Origin: Cheiracanthium punctorium | Taxonomy: Eukaryota > Arthropoda > Arachnida > Araneae > Cheiracanthiidae | DNA: 64,000 nucleotides | Direction: 5' to 3' | Assembly (NCBI GenBank): GCA_038373885.1 | Contig: JAWZYV010019913.1 | Location: 980,001-1,044,000, forward strand | Shown: positions 10,020 to 21,395 of the stretch, in pieces | Position numbering within the stretch: position 1 is the stretch's first letter | Layout of the letters: each line of letters opens with the position of its first letter | Position numbers and translations under genes: made by a program | Notes under the pieces: model-generated | Told to the model about the DNA's origin: nothing | Database searches by the model: none | What the model saw: the letters and a program-made list of their open reading frames with translations, nothing else

Positions 10020-12783
10020 AAAGCTTAGAGCATTACTGTACATTCTGATTCCTTTATGGAAAAATTACAGCATGATTTTTAATTCCAGTGCGAAAGTTAG
10101 AAGCTTGGCCAAGGTCAAGATATGGAATACTTACTGTCCTCCATTTTACAGCTTAGTAAAATTAATTTAATGAAAATATTTATTTATTGCAAATACCAGG
10201 CTTTTCTAGCTTCCTAATATCTCTGAATATTACATATAAAACTATTAAGGCGTTCGACTACGTTTGGAGACGATTTTCTTATAATAACTAGTATGTAACA
10301 TGTTGAATATTTTTTTTTTTGCGTGTGTTTAAAAAAAAAATTAAAAATCATAACAATTTAAATTATATTTATATTTGTTTTTAAAAAAATTGAAATTTAT
10401 TGAAGACTTTAATGAAAATTTCATTGTTGGGAAAAACGGGCTACGAAAAATACTTTTCAAAATAATTATATGAGGCTTTGTATGTGTACTCATCAAATTA
10501 TTCTTATTGTAACAGACCGCGGGTTAAGATATATTTTCAAAACTTTCGTATGTATGATTAGTTTAGTGTAGCAAATAAGCATTTTTCTCAAACTTTTTTC
10601 TATTTTATTTCATGAAATAGCTGTAGATCATAAGAAAATAGACGTACACCAAAACCTGCTGTTTATTTCACTCATATAGGTCCAAGAAACATGCATGGTA
10701 AGTTAAATAATTTATCGTTCATTAATTTTTGAGAAATCATCATTTTCGTTAATAGCTGCTAAAAAAATTTATTTTCTTAATAAAAAGTTTTACAAATTTG
10801 ATAGATATCTCCCTCTATTTAAATGGACAAACCTAGTTTTCTAAAACACATAGAATTAAAATAAAAGCAGTTTTAAAATATCTAAATATGGGGCTTTACT
10901 TTGAGACAGTAAAACAAAAATGTGAATTTTCGCCAAAATCGACCTTTTCAATGTAATTGGATATCTTAAAACAGGCATAATGGAAGTGCTCCTGGTAAGT
11001 CACCATTAAAGCCATCTTGAGTTTTCTTACCCTCCGATTGGGTTTTCTGCAACTCCGAAATAAAAAAAAAGGCAAAAGTGCCTCGAATTTCAGATGTAGA
11101 TCAGCGAGGATTAGTAGTTATACATTTTTTTGCTAGTCAGGACTAGTAAGGGTCGGAGCGGCTGCAGATTTGAAGGTAGATTTGGCAACTTTCTGGGATA
11201 GTTCGAAGTAGTGCCACCAAGGGCATTTGAAATGAGGAATGGTTTTTCTGGCGTAGCTGATCGTTTAACGGAAAAAGGAACATACCTTTTTTCGTTACTT
11301 GGTCAATTGACTCTTGCAGCATTAATCCAAACATGCCTGAAAAACCTATCCAAAATCATGCGATTAATTTTCCTACCTGGTGAAGGGGTACCCATTTTCC
11401 CCATATGCCTATCGTATCTATGTTACTACATCATTGTACCACAGGTTAGTTAAAGGTACGGTTTTTAGGTTATGTTCCGATAGTCAAATTTTTAAGGGTT
11501 CATCAAATCACACTTAATTATAGGCACAAAGCCAAAGGATATAGGAATAATAGAAGTATAGAATTAGGATGATGCTTTTTTTCCCTTAAAAAATAAAACA
11601 TATGAAATGATTACAAATAGGTCTCGAAATTCTGCCTTCTACCTCTCCCAACTACCTTAATGTTTTTTAATTCTTTTTCGGGGGGGGGGTGGCTAACTGT
11701 TCGATCTGCATTAAAATTTGCTTTTCATATTTATTCTGATTGTCAAGTTGGTAAAATATATTATTATAACATTAGAGTTTTAAAATTAACAAACTGAGTC
11801 AGGAATACAAAAAGTAAAGTTTGAGGGCGTGTTTCTCGGGCATTTCACATGAACTATTAAAAAAAATCATACGAAAAAGTACTAAATAATTATTATTATA
11901 ATAAAATGTGACCATTAAAGGTTAGGTTTTTGAAAAATACATTTCTCCTGTCAAGTGTACAATAGAAAACGTAAAAACAAATAATTTTACACTTTACTGC
12001 TCTGGTTATATTTTAGATAAAAGTACTTGCCAAAATTTATGTACAATTTCGCTTTGAGCTTTACATTTTTGATGGCTGTTTCGTGATTTTGTTTAATTTC
12101 TTCAAAATTACTGGGTATTTGAGAGAGAATTATGGAACAAAAATACTTTTACTAGCGTACAATTACTGATATTTTATTTCAACGCGTTTTCGAAAATATC
12201 AAACTTCACGGAACTGAATATCATTTGGCATTAAGCATTTGAAGAAACTTTGAGCCTGTCATTCAGCGTACGCTTTCGATGTTTTATTAGATTAAGGAAG
12301 ATTTTCAACTACTAGAAAAGCAAGAGATGTAATGTATTATGCAAAATATTCCGACATAGAAAATACCAGATTTAAATACAATAGAACGTTACTGCAAGGG
12401 GGATTTCTACTTTAAAATACTTAGAAGAGTTAAGCTGATTTTACGATTTGTTTTCTTTGTAAGCTGATAACTCTTTCATCTTTCTCTTCTAAGTCTTGCT
12501 TTCCTAGGACACTAATATTTTTTTTATCATATTACTTATATATTTACAAAACTTGCGTTTTTTTTTTCACGTACGTAGGCTAAAACTGCTACGTCATCGT
12601 TAATTTTTTTTAAATAAAAATGATCATATTTCTACCGTAAAATAAATTTTGACATTGTTTCAAAAATTATACGAAAGTAGCTATTTGGAAAGATAGACGA
12701 TATACACGCGTCCACACACACATATTCACTTAGACACACACACACGCACACTTTCATTCACAGACGCACACACTTACATATAT
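10020..12783. other. No gene seen
   Basis: A+T-rich sequence. ORFs on opposite strands at 11143-11334 and 11211-11453 overlap each other and carry no domain I can name. A CA-rich stretch lies at about 12713-12760 (interrupted cacaca runs). Confidence 0.4.
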
Positions 12784-13097
12784 AGGGTGTTGGAAAATAT
12801 TTCGTCTTTTTAAAAATCGATAAAAGAGAAAGGGAAAAATGCAGAAATATGCCGGCGGCTGTTTTATTCATGGGTATTACTAATAATTCCGGCTGATGTT
12901 GCTTGCAACATGCCCTATTCATGGGGCAGAAAGAAAATTTTAAATTTCAATTTTCAAATTTGTTCCAAAGGTTACAAATAGCAGACGTTGCTCGAAAGGA
13001 AAAACTGAGGTTGGGAGGGGGGGTAAAAATTATTTAATTACTGCTTCAAAAACTGATAAATCATGTTACTGAAATGATGGACATTTCCAACAACCTG
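12784..13097. mobile_element. Possible MITE with AGGGTGTTGGAAA ends
   Basis: The left end AGGGTGTTGGAAAATATT and the reverse complement of the right end, CAGGTTGTTGGAAATGTC, match imperfectly. The spacing of about 314 bp is reasonable for a mariner-like MITE. No target duplication is clear and the interior shows no obvious symmetry. Confidence 0.4.
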
Positions 13098-13857
13098 CTT
13101 CTAGCTGCATGTCCCATCGAAAGTCTTAAGTGTTCTATTTTTGTTATGAACATTTGAATGACCATGTAACGACTTTTGAATAAACATATGTAAGTGGTAT
13201 CGACTATTTTCCCTATTCTTCAGATTTGCTGTCGTATAAAATTTTATTTGAAGGTGCATTAAAAACGAGGTGTTCACATGTTCCATAATGTATTGATATC
13301 ATGTTATGTTTCTGAGATTAGAGCCACAAGCACGTGACTTACCATCTAATTGCTATATTTATTTTTTTATGAACTGAGTTTTTTATGAACTTGTTTAGAT
13401 GACAACGCTTAAATTTGCATAACTGTTCTATTGGTTTTTTGCAGTACTGAAAAATTATCTAAAAGCACTTCTCCTGGAGTAAATGTACATTATTGACGTC
13501 TTGCGTCTGATTACACAGGTCTGCAAAAAATAATTTTTTTTCAGCTGCATGGGATATTTTTGTTAAATTTTATGCATTTTTGAAAGCTGAATCCAAAAAC
13601 GACCTCCGTTCCCCTGCATCACGTACAGTTTTTTTTTTTTTTTTTTTTGCAAAATGAAAGGAGGTTACATTCAATAAGGGCAACAGGAATAAAAAAAAAC
13701 AATACTTTTTTACAATTAACTGTGGATATATTTTCTTATAATTGAAAAAAAGAAACAAAAACTATTGCTTTATGATATATTTACATATTTACTAGTTTTG
13801 TTTGTAAATTCTTTTCTCCTCTTTTATGCTCCTCCGAATACGCTTTCGCTTTCCCTC
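13098..13857. other. No gene; possible 3' flank of the adjacent relic
   Basis: Contains a T-run at about 13629-13648. The sequence at about 13575-13625 lies downstream of the minus-strand relic and may be its 3' untranslated part. No coding capacity is seen. Confidence 0.35.
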
Positions 13858-14870
13858 TTAATTTTTCCGCCTGAGCATCCATGAGTAATCCGCTTGCATG
13901 CTGACGTCCCATCTTCCTTGATATCCTCTCTCGATATCACGGACATCCTGGTGGAATCTTTCACCTTGCTCTTCGCTATATGCTCCTAAATTTTTGGGAT
14001 AATAGTCAATATGAGAATGTAGAAAATGAACTTTTAAGCTCATCTTGCAACCTTGAGCTTCAAATGCGGCCAACATGCGCTGGACAATAGTTTTGTAGAG
14101 AGGATGTTTAATATCCCCCAAAACTTGTTTAATATCCCCCAAAACCCCCAAACTATCCAAAACTTGTGCACTACATCCTAAAAAGAGTCTCTTCCTTTGC
14201 TTTTTCCTCCATTATTTCTGAAAAGAGGGGATCGGATAACAGTTTTCGTATGTCTCGGGGCCAGTAAAAACTCCCTCTTTCAACTTGGATTCTGACAGTT
14301 TGTAAACTTGAAACATAGATATTAGAAGCATTCCCCATCTTTACGTAATGATTTAATAAACTGCTTCATAAGCCCTAAGTTTATATGAAGAGGTGGTAAT
14401 AAAACCTTTCAAGAGGAACCAAGTTTGTATTTATGACATTTTTTTCACCGGGGGTTAAGACACCTCGAAATGGTCAGTCAGTTTTGGTCCAATGGTGGTC
14501 TCTAGCTCGACTGTTCCACAAGCACAAGAAACAGGGATATTTTGTATGACCTGCTTGCTCTCCCAGAAAAATGGTTAGTACCTCGAAATCTCCACAAACC
14601 ACCCAACAATGTTCTTGGTAGTTGATTTTCTCAAGAATCATAGACAAATCAATATAGTCATCTTTCAGTTGCACCGAAAGTCCCAAAGGAAGAGATGCAA
14701 ATGTATTACTATTATGTAGCAAGACTGTTTTGAGGCTTGTTTTAGGAGAATCTATGAATATGCGCCACTCAGATAGATCATATTCTATGTCAAAACTTTT
14801 AATTAGCACTTGAACATCATTTCAGAAAACGAGATCTCCCTCTTTGGAGAAAAACTGAGTGAATTACTTC
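13858..14870 (-). pseudogene. Relic of an uncharacterised repetitive arthropod protein (CFLC / SEEQGERFHQD family)
   Basis: Reading the minus strand from 14870 down gives a block FFSKEGDLVF, then an open 111-codon frame (14809-14474). That frame carries EWRIFIDSPKTSLKTVLLHN, the cysteine motif YPCFLCLWNSRAR and HHWTK. A broken middle follows (LTPGEKNVINTNLV and MKQFIKSL in different frames). A second open frame of 100 codons (14160-13858) carries SLKVHFLHSHIDYYPKNLG, SEEQGERFHQDV and ADYSWMLRR. I know this block order as a multi-copy protein family in arthropod and other invertebrate genomes. It behaves like a transposon product, but I know of no established function. Stops lie near 14820 and frameshifts near 14160-14470. 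I found no TIRs around it, so this copy is probably truncated. It is a different family from the gene at 3557-5460. Confidence 0.7.
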
Positions 14871-15139
14871 TCTCTATGTCTATACCAAGAGAGTGAGGTT
14901 CCAAGTGCCTAAACCTTGAGCCCAAGTGCCTAGCCCCTTGTTATCTAGAAATGATGATTAACAATTTTATAAAGATGAAGTTTTTGATTCTACATTGCTA
15001 TGCATTTTATTTTGCGTTCCGGTTTCCCCTACAACCCTTCACATTTGCGCCAGATTATTTTGAAACACCACGTATATATTTTTGATAATATTACATGAGT
15101 AGGTATACAAACTACAGAAAAAACTTTAATTTTACTATA

Positions 15140-15713
15140 CAGTGGTGGCCAAAATTGTGGACACTTTTGGAAACATTTTTTTTTTCTTTTCTAAGTTCGT
15201 ATACGTACACAAAATGTTGCGTTTCACAAAATGCAAACTCTTTTACATCATTTTAAAGGTAATTTAATACTGATTTCAATACAAAAAGCAAAATTAATTA
15301 TTTCCAATGTAAAAAATATTAAACGGCAATAATTATGGAGGTGCATTAGTTATTGAAAATTACAGTGAGTTATCACTAGTTTGTAGGGTAGCCTTAAATT
15401 TTTATTACAGCTTCATTTCAATGTTTTATTGAGCTGACGAGAGTTTTAAGCTCGGAAAAATAACAGAGATTTACCTGGAAAGTTAGAAATTACAATCCCC
15501 TACATCACTGTATTTGTTTATCAGATTAAAGTAGTTTTAACTTTTATTATATTGCACACATTTAAATTTAGTTTTGTGTATTGAAATCAGTATTACATTT
15601 TCTTTAAAATGATATATCAGTTTGCATTTTGTGAAAAGTAGCACTTCCTATAAGCATGCAAAGTTAGAAAACCTAAACATTTCCAAAAGTGTCCACAATT
15701 TTGGCCACCACTG
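15140..15713. mobile_element. Tc1/mariner-type MITE with ~165-bp TIRs
   Basis: The ends are CAGTGGTGGCCAAAATTGTG and its reverse complement, flanked by TA on both sides (15138-15139 and 15714-15715). Inverted symmetry extends inward to about 15305 and from about 15550 (for example CACAAAATGCAAACT and ACTGATTTCAATAC). There is no transposase. Terminus and TA target fit a non-autonomous Tc1-like element. Confidence 0.88.
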
Positions 15714-15814
15714 TAATTGAAATTAACAATATAAACAAAACTAACTCATTTTAATTTTAAACGTTCATCTGCTTTTTAGTAATCCTTACAAAATGAAATT
15801 ACTGACAATATTTC

Positions 15815-15915
15815 TAGCAAACTATTTACATGCCTAAAGACCAACGAATCATGAAGCATTATTTAACAAAAAATTTTATTTGAATTATTTTTCTCAAGAA
15901 AAGTTGTGAGAAAAG

Positions 15916-15951
<36 letters not shown>

Positions 15952-16340
15952 TGCCAAAACAGTGAAACAAAAATCAAGTTCCAAATTCAGGGAAAAATTA
16001 AAGAGAAAGGGGCAACATGCTATACATTTCTAAGAAAACAGTTTTAAGGTCACGTTAAATTTCCCTTCTATTAATTGTTCTCATTTTTTTCTCCCAAGGT
16101 TGATAAAGAAAAAAAAGTTTAATGTTTAGTCTAGACTGTTGTTGTTTTGGCTTTTTTTGTTCAGAGTTGAAAGGAAATATTTCCGGGAAAAATTTCCATG
16201 TGTTGTAGTTTTTCGCTTATATTTAAAGACAAAACCTCTGATTATTTTAACAATTCACCCATAAAAAATAAGATGTTTGAAATTTTTTTCAACATTTTTC
16301 TTTGTACGAAATATTTACCCATAAACAAATTCCGGAAGAA
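15815..16340 (+). repeat. Dispersed repeat R1, copy 1
   Basis: This is homologous in order and orientation to 22810-23300 and 26890-27370. Shared landmarks are CGAATCATGAAGCATT, GTTTTAAGGTCACGTTAAA, a pyrimidine tract after it, and TTTAAAGACAAAACC. The copies are diverged and an (AT)n expansion (15918-15950) interrupts this one. No protein is encoded; the class is unknown. Confidence 0.6.
15918..15950. repeat. (AT)n microsatellite
   Basis: About 16 AT units inside R1 copy 1; absent from the other two R1 copies. Confidence 0.9.
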
Positions 16341-16780
16341 TGGTAGAGGTGTAGTTGAAAATTCTAAGTTTATTTTACCTTTTTCAATATTTTTAAGTAT
16401 CGGCTTTATTTAACTAGCACACTCAAGAAAATACTTTTAGATAAAATCAAATAATAGAAATAATATAAAATTAATAATAATAATAATAATAAGTTTACGT
16501 TCGTTTCAAAATATAAAAAATTTGTCCGTCATCGGCAGCAAAATATTAGGTAACTACGTGTAGTCTTTCGGAATAGCTTGCTTGCTACCGAAGGAAAAAA
16601 GAACATGGTCTGTCTTTCGGAGGATACGTACGGTTTTTTCTAAATTTTATACAAACCTATTGTTTTAATTTGCCTTTGAAAACTTGGAGTATTTTTCAAT
16701 AAATAATTATAACTTTTGAAGTAAAAATTGCAATTAGTTTTTCATCGAGATTTTTCAGAAAGAGAAAATGAAGCTCATAT

Positions 16781-16856
16781 AGTCCTTATAGCCGAGTGAT
16801 CAGAGTACTTTTGCTAATTATCTGTAAGCTTATAGCCAAAGGTTTCAACTGCAGAT
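16781..16856 (+). other. tRNA-like SINE head or decayed tRNA (tentative)
   Basis: TAGCCGAGTGATCAGAGTAC resembles the D-arm/A-box of a class II tRNA, and AGGTTTCAACTGC about 50 bp later resembles a mutated B-box. The CCA-proximal stem does not pair convincingly, so this is not a functional tRNA gene. A tRNA-derived SINE remnant is the best reading. Confidence 0.35.
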
Positions 16857-17105
16857 GTATACAACGTAAGTTGACCAAACTTTATTTTCACAATCCTAGG
16901 TGCATACGACTATTGATAAATAGTCAACATTAGAAAATCAGCTACACAGTAAAGCTATTAAAATTTTAAAGCGGAAAAAAAGGACACAAAAAAGTAAAAA
17001 AATACACAATCTTAATTTGTATACATCCCCCATGCAATTACATTCATATTTCGGAAATCTTGCCCTTACAAAACGAAAGTTCTGCAATGTTGCGACCAGA
17101 CTCTC

Positions 17106-17215
17106 GGTAATACCAAATATTAAATTTGTCGATTACGATTTGATTACGGTAATTCCAAATATTAATTTTGTAGATTACGTTTAAATTACGGTAATCTCAA
17201 ATATTAATTTGTCTT
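17106..17215. repeat. 42-bp tandem repeat, about 2.5 units
   Basis: GGTAAT.CCAAATATTAA..TTGT.GATTACG is repeated head to tail with few differences. Confidence 0.75.
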
Positions 17216-17879
17216 GCAATAATCAAGCCAATAAAAACTTCCGATTACAATTACGTCTGGTGAGATTACGATTAAATTAAGACTACAAAATATTTTTTTG
17301 TGTGAACATTCATAGTTTTTTAATTGTACACATTTTACGCAGAGGACAGAACTAATTATTAGTCAGCTAATGCCTCATATGTGAGGAAGGGGATTGGCAT
17401 GAAAGTACAAAATAGGATGATATAATCAATCAATTTCAAATTCGTAGAATGCTTGACTTTTCGAGTAAATAAAATTTAATGTACTGTAAAATATATTGTA
17501 AATACCGAACAGTAGGGTTGGTTTTACTGTAAAATGAGCCTAGATGATGGCTTAGGTAGAAAATTATTTGGAAAGCAAATCTGCGAGCCCCGTAGACTTG
17601 CAGAACTGCATTTTAATCTTGATAAGATGTGCGTGTAATACTGAGAAAAGTTGAAAATTAATTTCAGTCACACGTTCATCCGTCTCTGAACTGTGGTGCA
17701 AGGAAGACAATTGGAGCACATGCCATGGGAAAGTAAGAAACAGGCTATTAATTTATTACATTTATTTGCATTATGTTTCTTTTTGTTTCAGTTTATCCAC
17801 GACGGAGCACTACTTACTAAGTTATTATTTCGAAGTACTCTCCTAAAATTCCATGAGCTTGTGTACTGTGTTCTCCTGT

Positions 17880-18090
17880 AACCCAGCAAACACACACCTG
17901 CTGGCGGAGTACCTTGCCAGTGCCTTTCTGCCTTTACGTCCAGCACTGCCTGGCACTGCAAAAATTAACTGAATCGTACCAAAAGTGGTCGCCCGAGAAG
18001 CACCTTGCCAGAAGCCTGGGAAGGCAATGGCACTGTGCTGGCGCTACTGCATGTGCCGTCCATCATTTACAATAAAGGCGCAGGCCCATT
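17880..18090 (-). repeat. Dispersed repeat R2, copy 2
   Basis: Reverse complement of the copy at 9745-9955. It begins CCCAGCAAACACACACCTG, the complement of the family terminus. Sequence to about 18240 is rich in GGCACTG/CCGGC motifs and may belong to the same element. Confidence 0.5.
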
Positions 18091-18249
18091 AAATTTAAAA
18101 TGCTTAAAATGAAACGGCGGGGTGCCGGTGATTATTAAAAATAAAGGCACTGGCCGGATAGCTTAACAGTGACTGTAATATAATGGCACTGTGCCGGCTA
18201 GGTGCCTATTCACAGCAATGCTGCCGTAAATAAAATACGAACCAGTATC

Positions 18250-18310
18250 ATATCCAGGGGAGGGGTTAGGGGGCTTATTCATTAACTCCCCCTCCTCCCT
18301 CCAAAAAAAG
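18250..18310. repeat. AGGGGAGGGG... short repeat
   Basis: CAGGGGAGGGGTTAGGGGG followed by TTAACTCCCCC. A similar sequence lies at 46346-46380. These look like ends of hAT-type MITEs of the CGTAGC(C/T)A class, but here only a fragment is seen. Confidence 0.35.
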
Positions 18311-18445
18311 ATTGCTTAAGGCTAGCATTTGGATTTACTGTACGTTTCGTTTAGGTAAAATAAGCTTTTATTAGTCTCTATCCAATCAATTCACATTCAA
18401 TCCATTTTTTAATCAATAAATAATAAAAAAATCTGTACTATGGCT

Positions 18446-18462
18446 ACACACACACACACACA
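18446..18462. repeat. (CA)n microsatellite
   Basis: About eight CA units. Confidence 0.9.
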
Positions 18463-19071
18463 TAACTTTAGGGTAACATTTTGATATGTATTGTACAGGT
18501 TGTTTAGATCAAATGATTTTTCTTATGTTAGCTATTCTAAATAGAAATTTCTACATCTATACCTGTTGCATAACTGCATAACTCAAATTTTATGGAGGAA
18601 AATAATTTTATACATTAAAATACGCTATGAAATTATGCATATTAAAAACAGAGAACGTAAAAATTTACCTGTAATAGTGTTATCCAAGTAATTTGTAGAA
18701 TCTGTTGTATCAAAAACTAACAGGGTTTCAACACTGAAGCAAATGCTATTCTTATATTGCTCCAAACGACGAAACCAAATTAGTTGTCTTGAACAGCTTA
18801 ACATTAACCAAAGCAATTAAACTTTTCGAAAGTTCAATGAGAAACCGGAAAAAATGTGTATCCTAAAAAGTGTACTTGACTCGTAATTCATCAATTATAA
18901 CTCTCTTGTTGCTCAACGTCCTCGACCGAAATTAAAGACAAAAGAAAAAAAAAGAGAATGGTTGTTGCACTCGAAAATGCGCTAAACTCGCCAATTTTTA
19001 AATCATCAAACTAGAGCGGTCCCCTCCCCCCCCGCACCATACAAATTTCATGTTTCGTATTTTATGTGCAT

Positions 19072-19103
<32 letters not shown>

Positions 19104-19107
19104 TATT
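19072..19107. repeat. (TA)n microsatellite
   Basis: TA repeat with one ACAT interruption near its 3' end. Confidence 0.9.
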
Positions 19108-19308
19108 GTAATTATTCAATTTTAAAATTGCCTTAATAACTGTTATATTAAATTTTATTATATTAAAATAGTTTTCCTTTTGCTGTGAAGCTGTGATTTT
19201 TGTTTTTCTCAGTTGTTCAAAGTGAAGTGCTGCTTATTTTATGTTTGTAAGGAATTTGAATATAATTACACACTGTTCATTTATCCCGAACGTAGGTAAT
19301 AAAAATTT

Positions 19309-19480
19309 ACAGGGCCCGATTATGACCAACAGGGGCCCCGGGCATTGATGAATTTGGGGGTCCCCATCTATAAAATTTGTTTTCTTTTTCATAAAATTTT
19401 GACATATAAAAGAATATTTCAGAACATTTGAAACTGGGGGCCCTTTCGAACCGGGGACCCTGGGCAAAGTCCTGATTTGC
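19309..19480. repeat. GC-rich GGGGCCCC-type repeat fragment
   Basis: A local GC-rich island with CAGGGGCCCCGGGCATTGA and GGGGGCCC... blocks; it produces spurious overlapping ORFs on the minus strand. A related GGGCCCC block lies at 38180-38265. Probably short interspersed repeats of the same class; not coding. Confidence 0.35.
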
Positions 19481-19820
19481 CCATGCGATAATAAGGATCT
19501 GAAAATTTATCAAATATATGTAAGCAAAAGAGTCTGAATATTGTATAATGAATACTGAAGTGTGAAGGTCCCGGCTTCGGGTCAATTTGCGGAGCTGTCG
19601 ATCTAATGGTCTGGAGTTTTGGTCAGTTTTCTCCAGATGTAACGTGAATACCTTTTAGAACCCCTTAAAAAGTCCCCCGGCTAAAGTCCCAGGATAGTAT
19701 TCTTTACTGCATCTTTTCAATAATGAGAACGAAAAAGTTAAGCATGGAAACGCCGTTAAATGCTCATATGCATATAGAATATTATTATAAACTCATTTAA
19801 ACAAAAATCATATAAACATT

Positions 19821-19911
19821 ACGCAGGTTTCGGATGGTACAAAAGGTCGACCCTCCTTCACCACGTTCCTGAAAAGAAGGGTGGACCCGTTGTACCACCC
19901 GAAACGTGCGT
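19821..19911. repeat. Inverted repeat, 38-bp arms
   Basis: The arms 19821-19858 and 19874-19911 pair imperfectly (ACGCA.GTTTCGG.TGGTAC against its complement) around a 15-bp loop. This is a small foldback element or a remnant of one. Confidence 0.7.
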
Positions 19912-20179
19912 ACTATTCTTCCGTGAAACTTGGATAATGCGAATTTTTTGTCGATTCCTAGAATTTTTTTATTTATCACATTTTTCTGCGAGAATATATA
20001 TTGTTCGGAATTTTTAGGTATTTCGAATTTTTTCTCTGCTCCTTTCTGTGTATTATTATGCTATACTATACCATCTATTTTTCCACTGAAAAGAGGGCAA
20101 CTCACAACTTAAAAGTTTATTAGATCTATTTTATACCCCTTGGAGTACCAGGTAGCCGCAATTTTGTAAAATTTCCCAG

Positions 20180-20350
20180 GAGCGACCCTAAGGTACGTGC
20201 CCCCCCCCCTGCAAACGTAAAAAAGGCTCCCCTTTTATACATTTTCCACATTTTTTTCTACCTTTTCCACGTTTTGAGCTCGATATTGCGCCCCTTCGAA
20301 GACAGCGCCCCGATGCGATGCTTACTTTACCGTGTCGGGCCGCACCTGAA
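20180..20350. repeat. Short interspersed repeat fragment (CCCCCC / GCGCCCC type)
   Basis: GC-rich island with a C-run and GCGCCCCTTCGAAGACAGCG and CGTGTCGGGCCGCACCTG. The abrupt base change against A+T-rich flanks suggests an inserted repeat. Its family cannot be fixed from one copy. Confidence 0.3.
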
Positions 20351-21149
20351 ATTTCCAATAAAGTATTAAAAGATCCTTTGAAAAGAAACATATATAATGA
20401 CACTTATACACACCTCTTATTAAAATAGACAAGCAATTTTTTATTTTCTGTCTTCAAACGCGTAAAAAAAATTCATCTGTACTACGTATAAATAATTTGA
20501 ATTAATGTAGCCAAATCCGCGATAACAGTTCCAAGCTTGTAAACTCAAGCGTGAGAAGTTAGCTGACGACAGTAGACTTTATCTGGCTAGCCGTCTGGTT
20601 TGTTTGGGTATATAGTTTTACGTGTGAGGCCCCGTGGTTTTATCAAACATTTAATTCAAGAGAGCGAAACAGCATAAAGAAAATAAAATTCCTAAGTGAA
20701 CATATTGCGTACTTTCTATTTTGACTATTACATGACGGTAGACTTTAAAAGGGGCTTAACGTAGAAAAAGTCTTCAAGTATTTTTTTTCAGGAAAATTTT
20801 AGCAAAATTGTGAAAAATTAATATAAATTATAAAAATTTTAAGAATATAAAATTCATATTCTGTACATAGGCACTCATATACAGGGTGGGGGTTTCACTG
20901 TGGATGTAGCGAACATTTTTATTACATACTGAACTCATTAGTTTAATTTTAATTTTTAGTACTAAAATATATGAAAGTACAATATGCACTCTTCGCCTTA
21001 CACCCCCCCCCCTCCAAAAAAAATCTTAACTGTGACCCTGCCTTTGGGTGTACGGAAAACACTTCTACACAGAATGAAAGTAAAATAATATTATTTAATT
21101 AAATTAACGAAATTTTATGCTAACACTACGAAATATATACAGGCCCATT
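20351..21149. other. No gene seen
   Basis: A+T-rich sequence. A single CAGGGTGGGGG-like end at about 20882 has no inverted partner that I could find. Confidence 0.35.
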
Positions 21150-21395
21150 GCCGCCAAATAGTGCTGGTTCGGTACATTTTAAACAGTACCACGCCGTTAA
21201 CGTTTCTGTGCATGTCATAGACACATGGCAGTTCGCCGTTACTAGTTATGTACCGGCGCATATGCACTTTTCAGACATTGGTACTCCAGTGACTTCCAGA
21301 CGATGGCAATCTACCTTGCTCCCGGTATACGGTACTTTGCCAGCACGACGGGTACCCGGCCGCCATTTTGCGGGCAGTAATGTGTTTGCTGGGAA
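21150..21395 (+). repeat. Dispersed repeat R2, copy 3 (divergent)
   Basis: A GC-richer block ending in GTGTTTGCTGGGAA, matching the terminal part of the copies at 9745 and 17880 (complement). The upstream part is too diverged to align by eye. Overlapping ORFs in this block on both strands are by-products. Confidence 0.4.
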
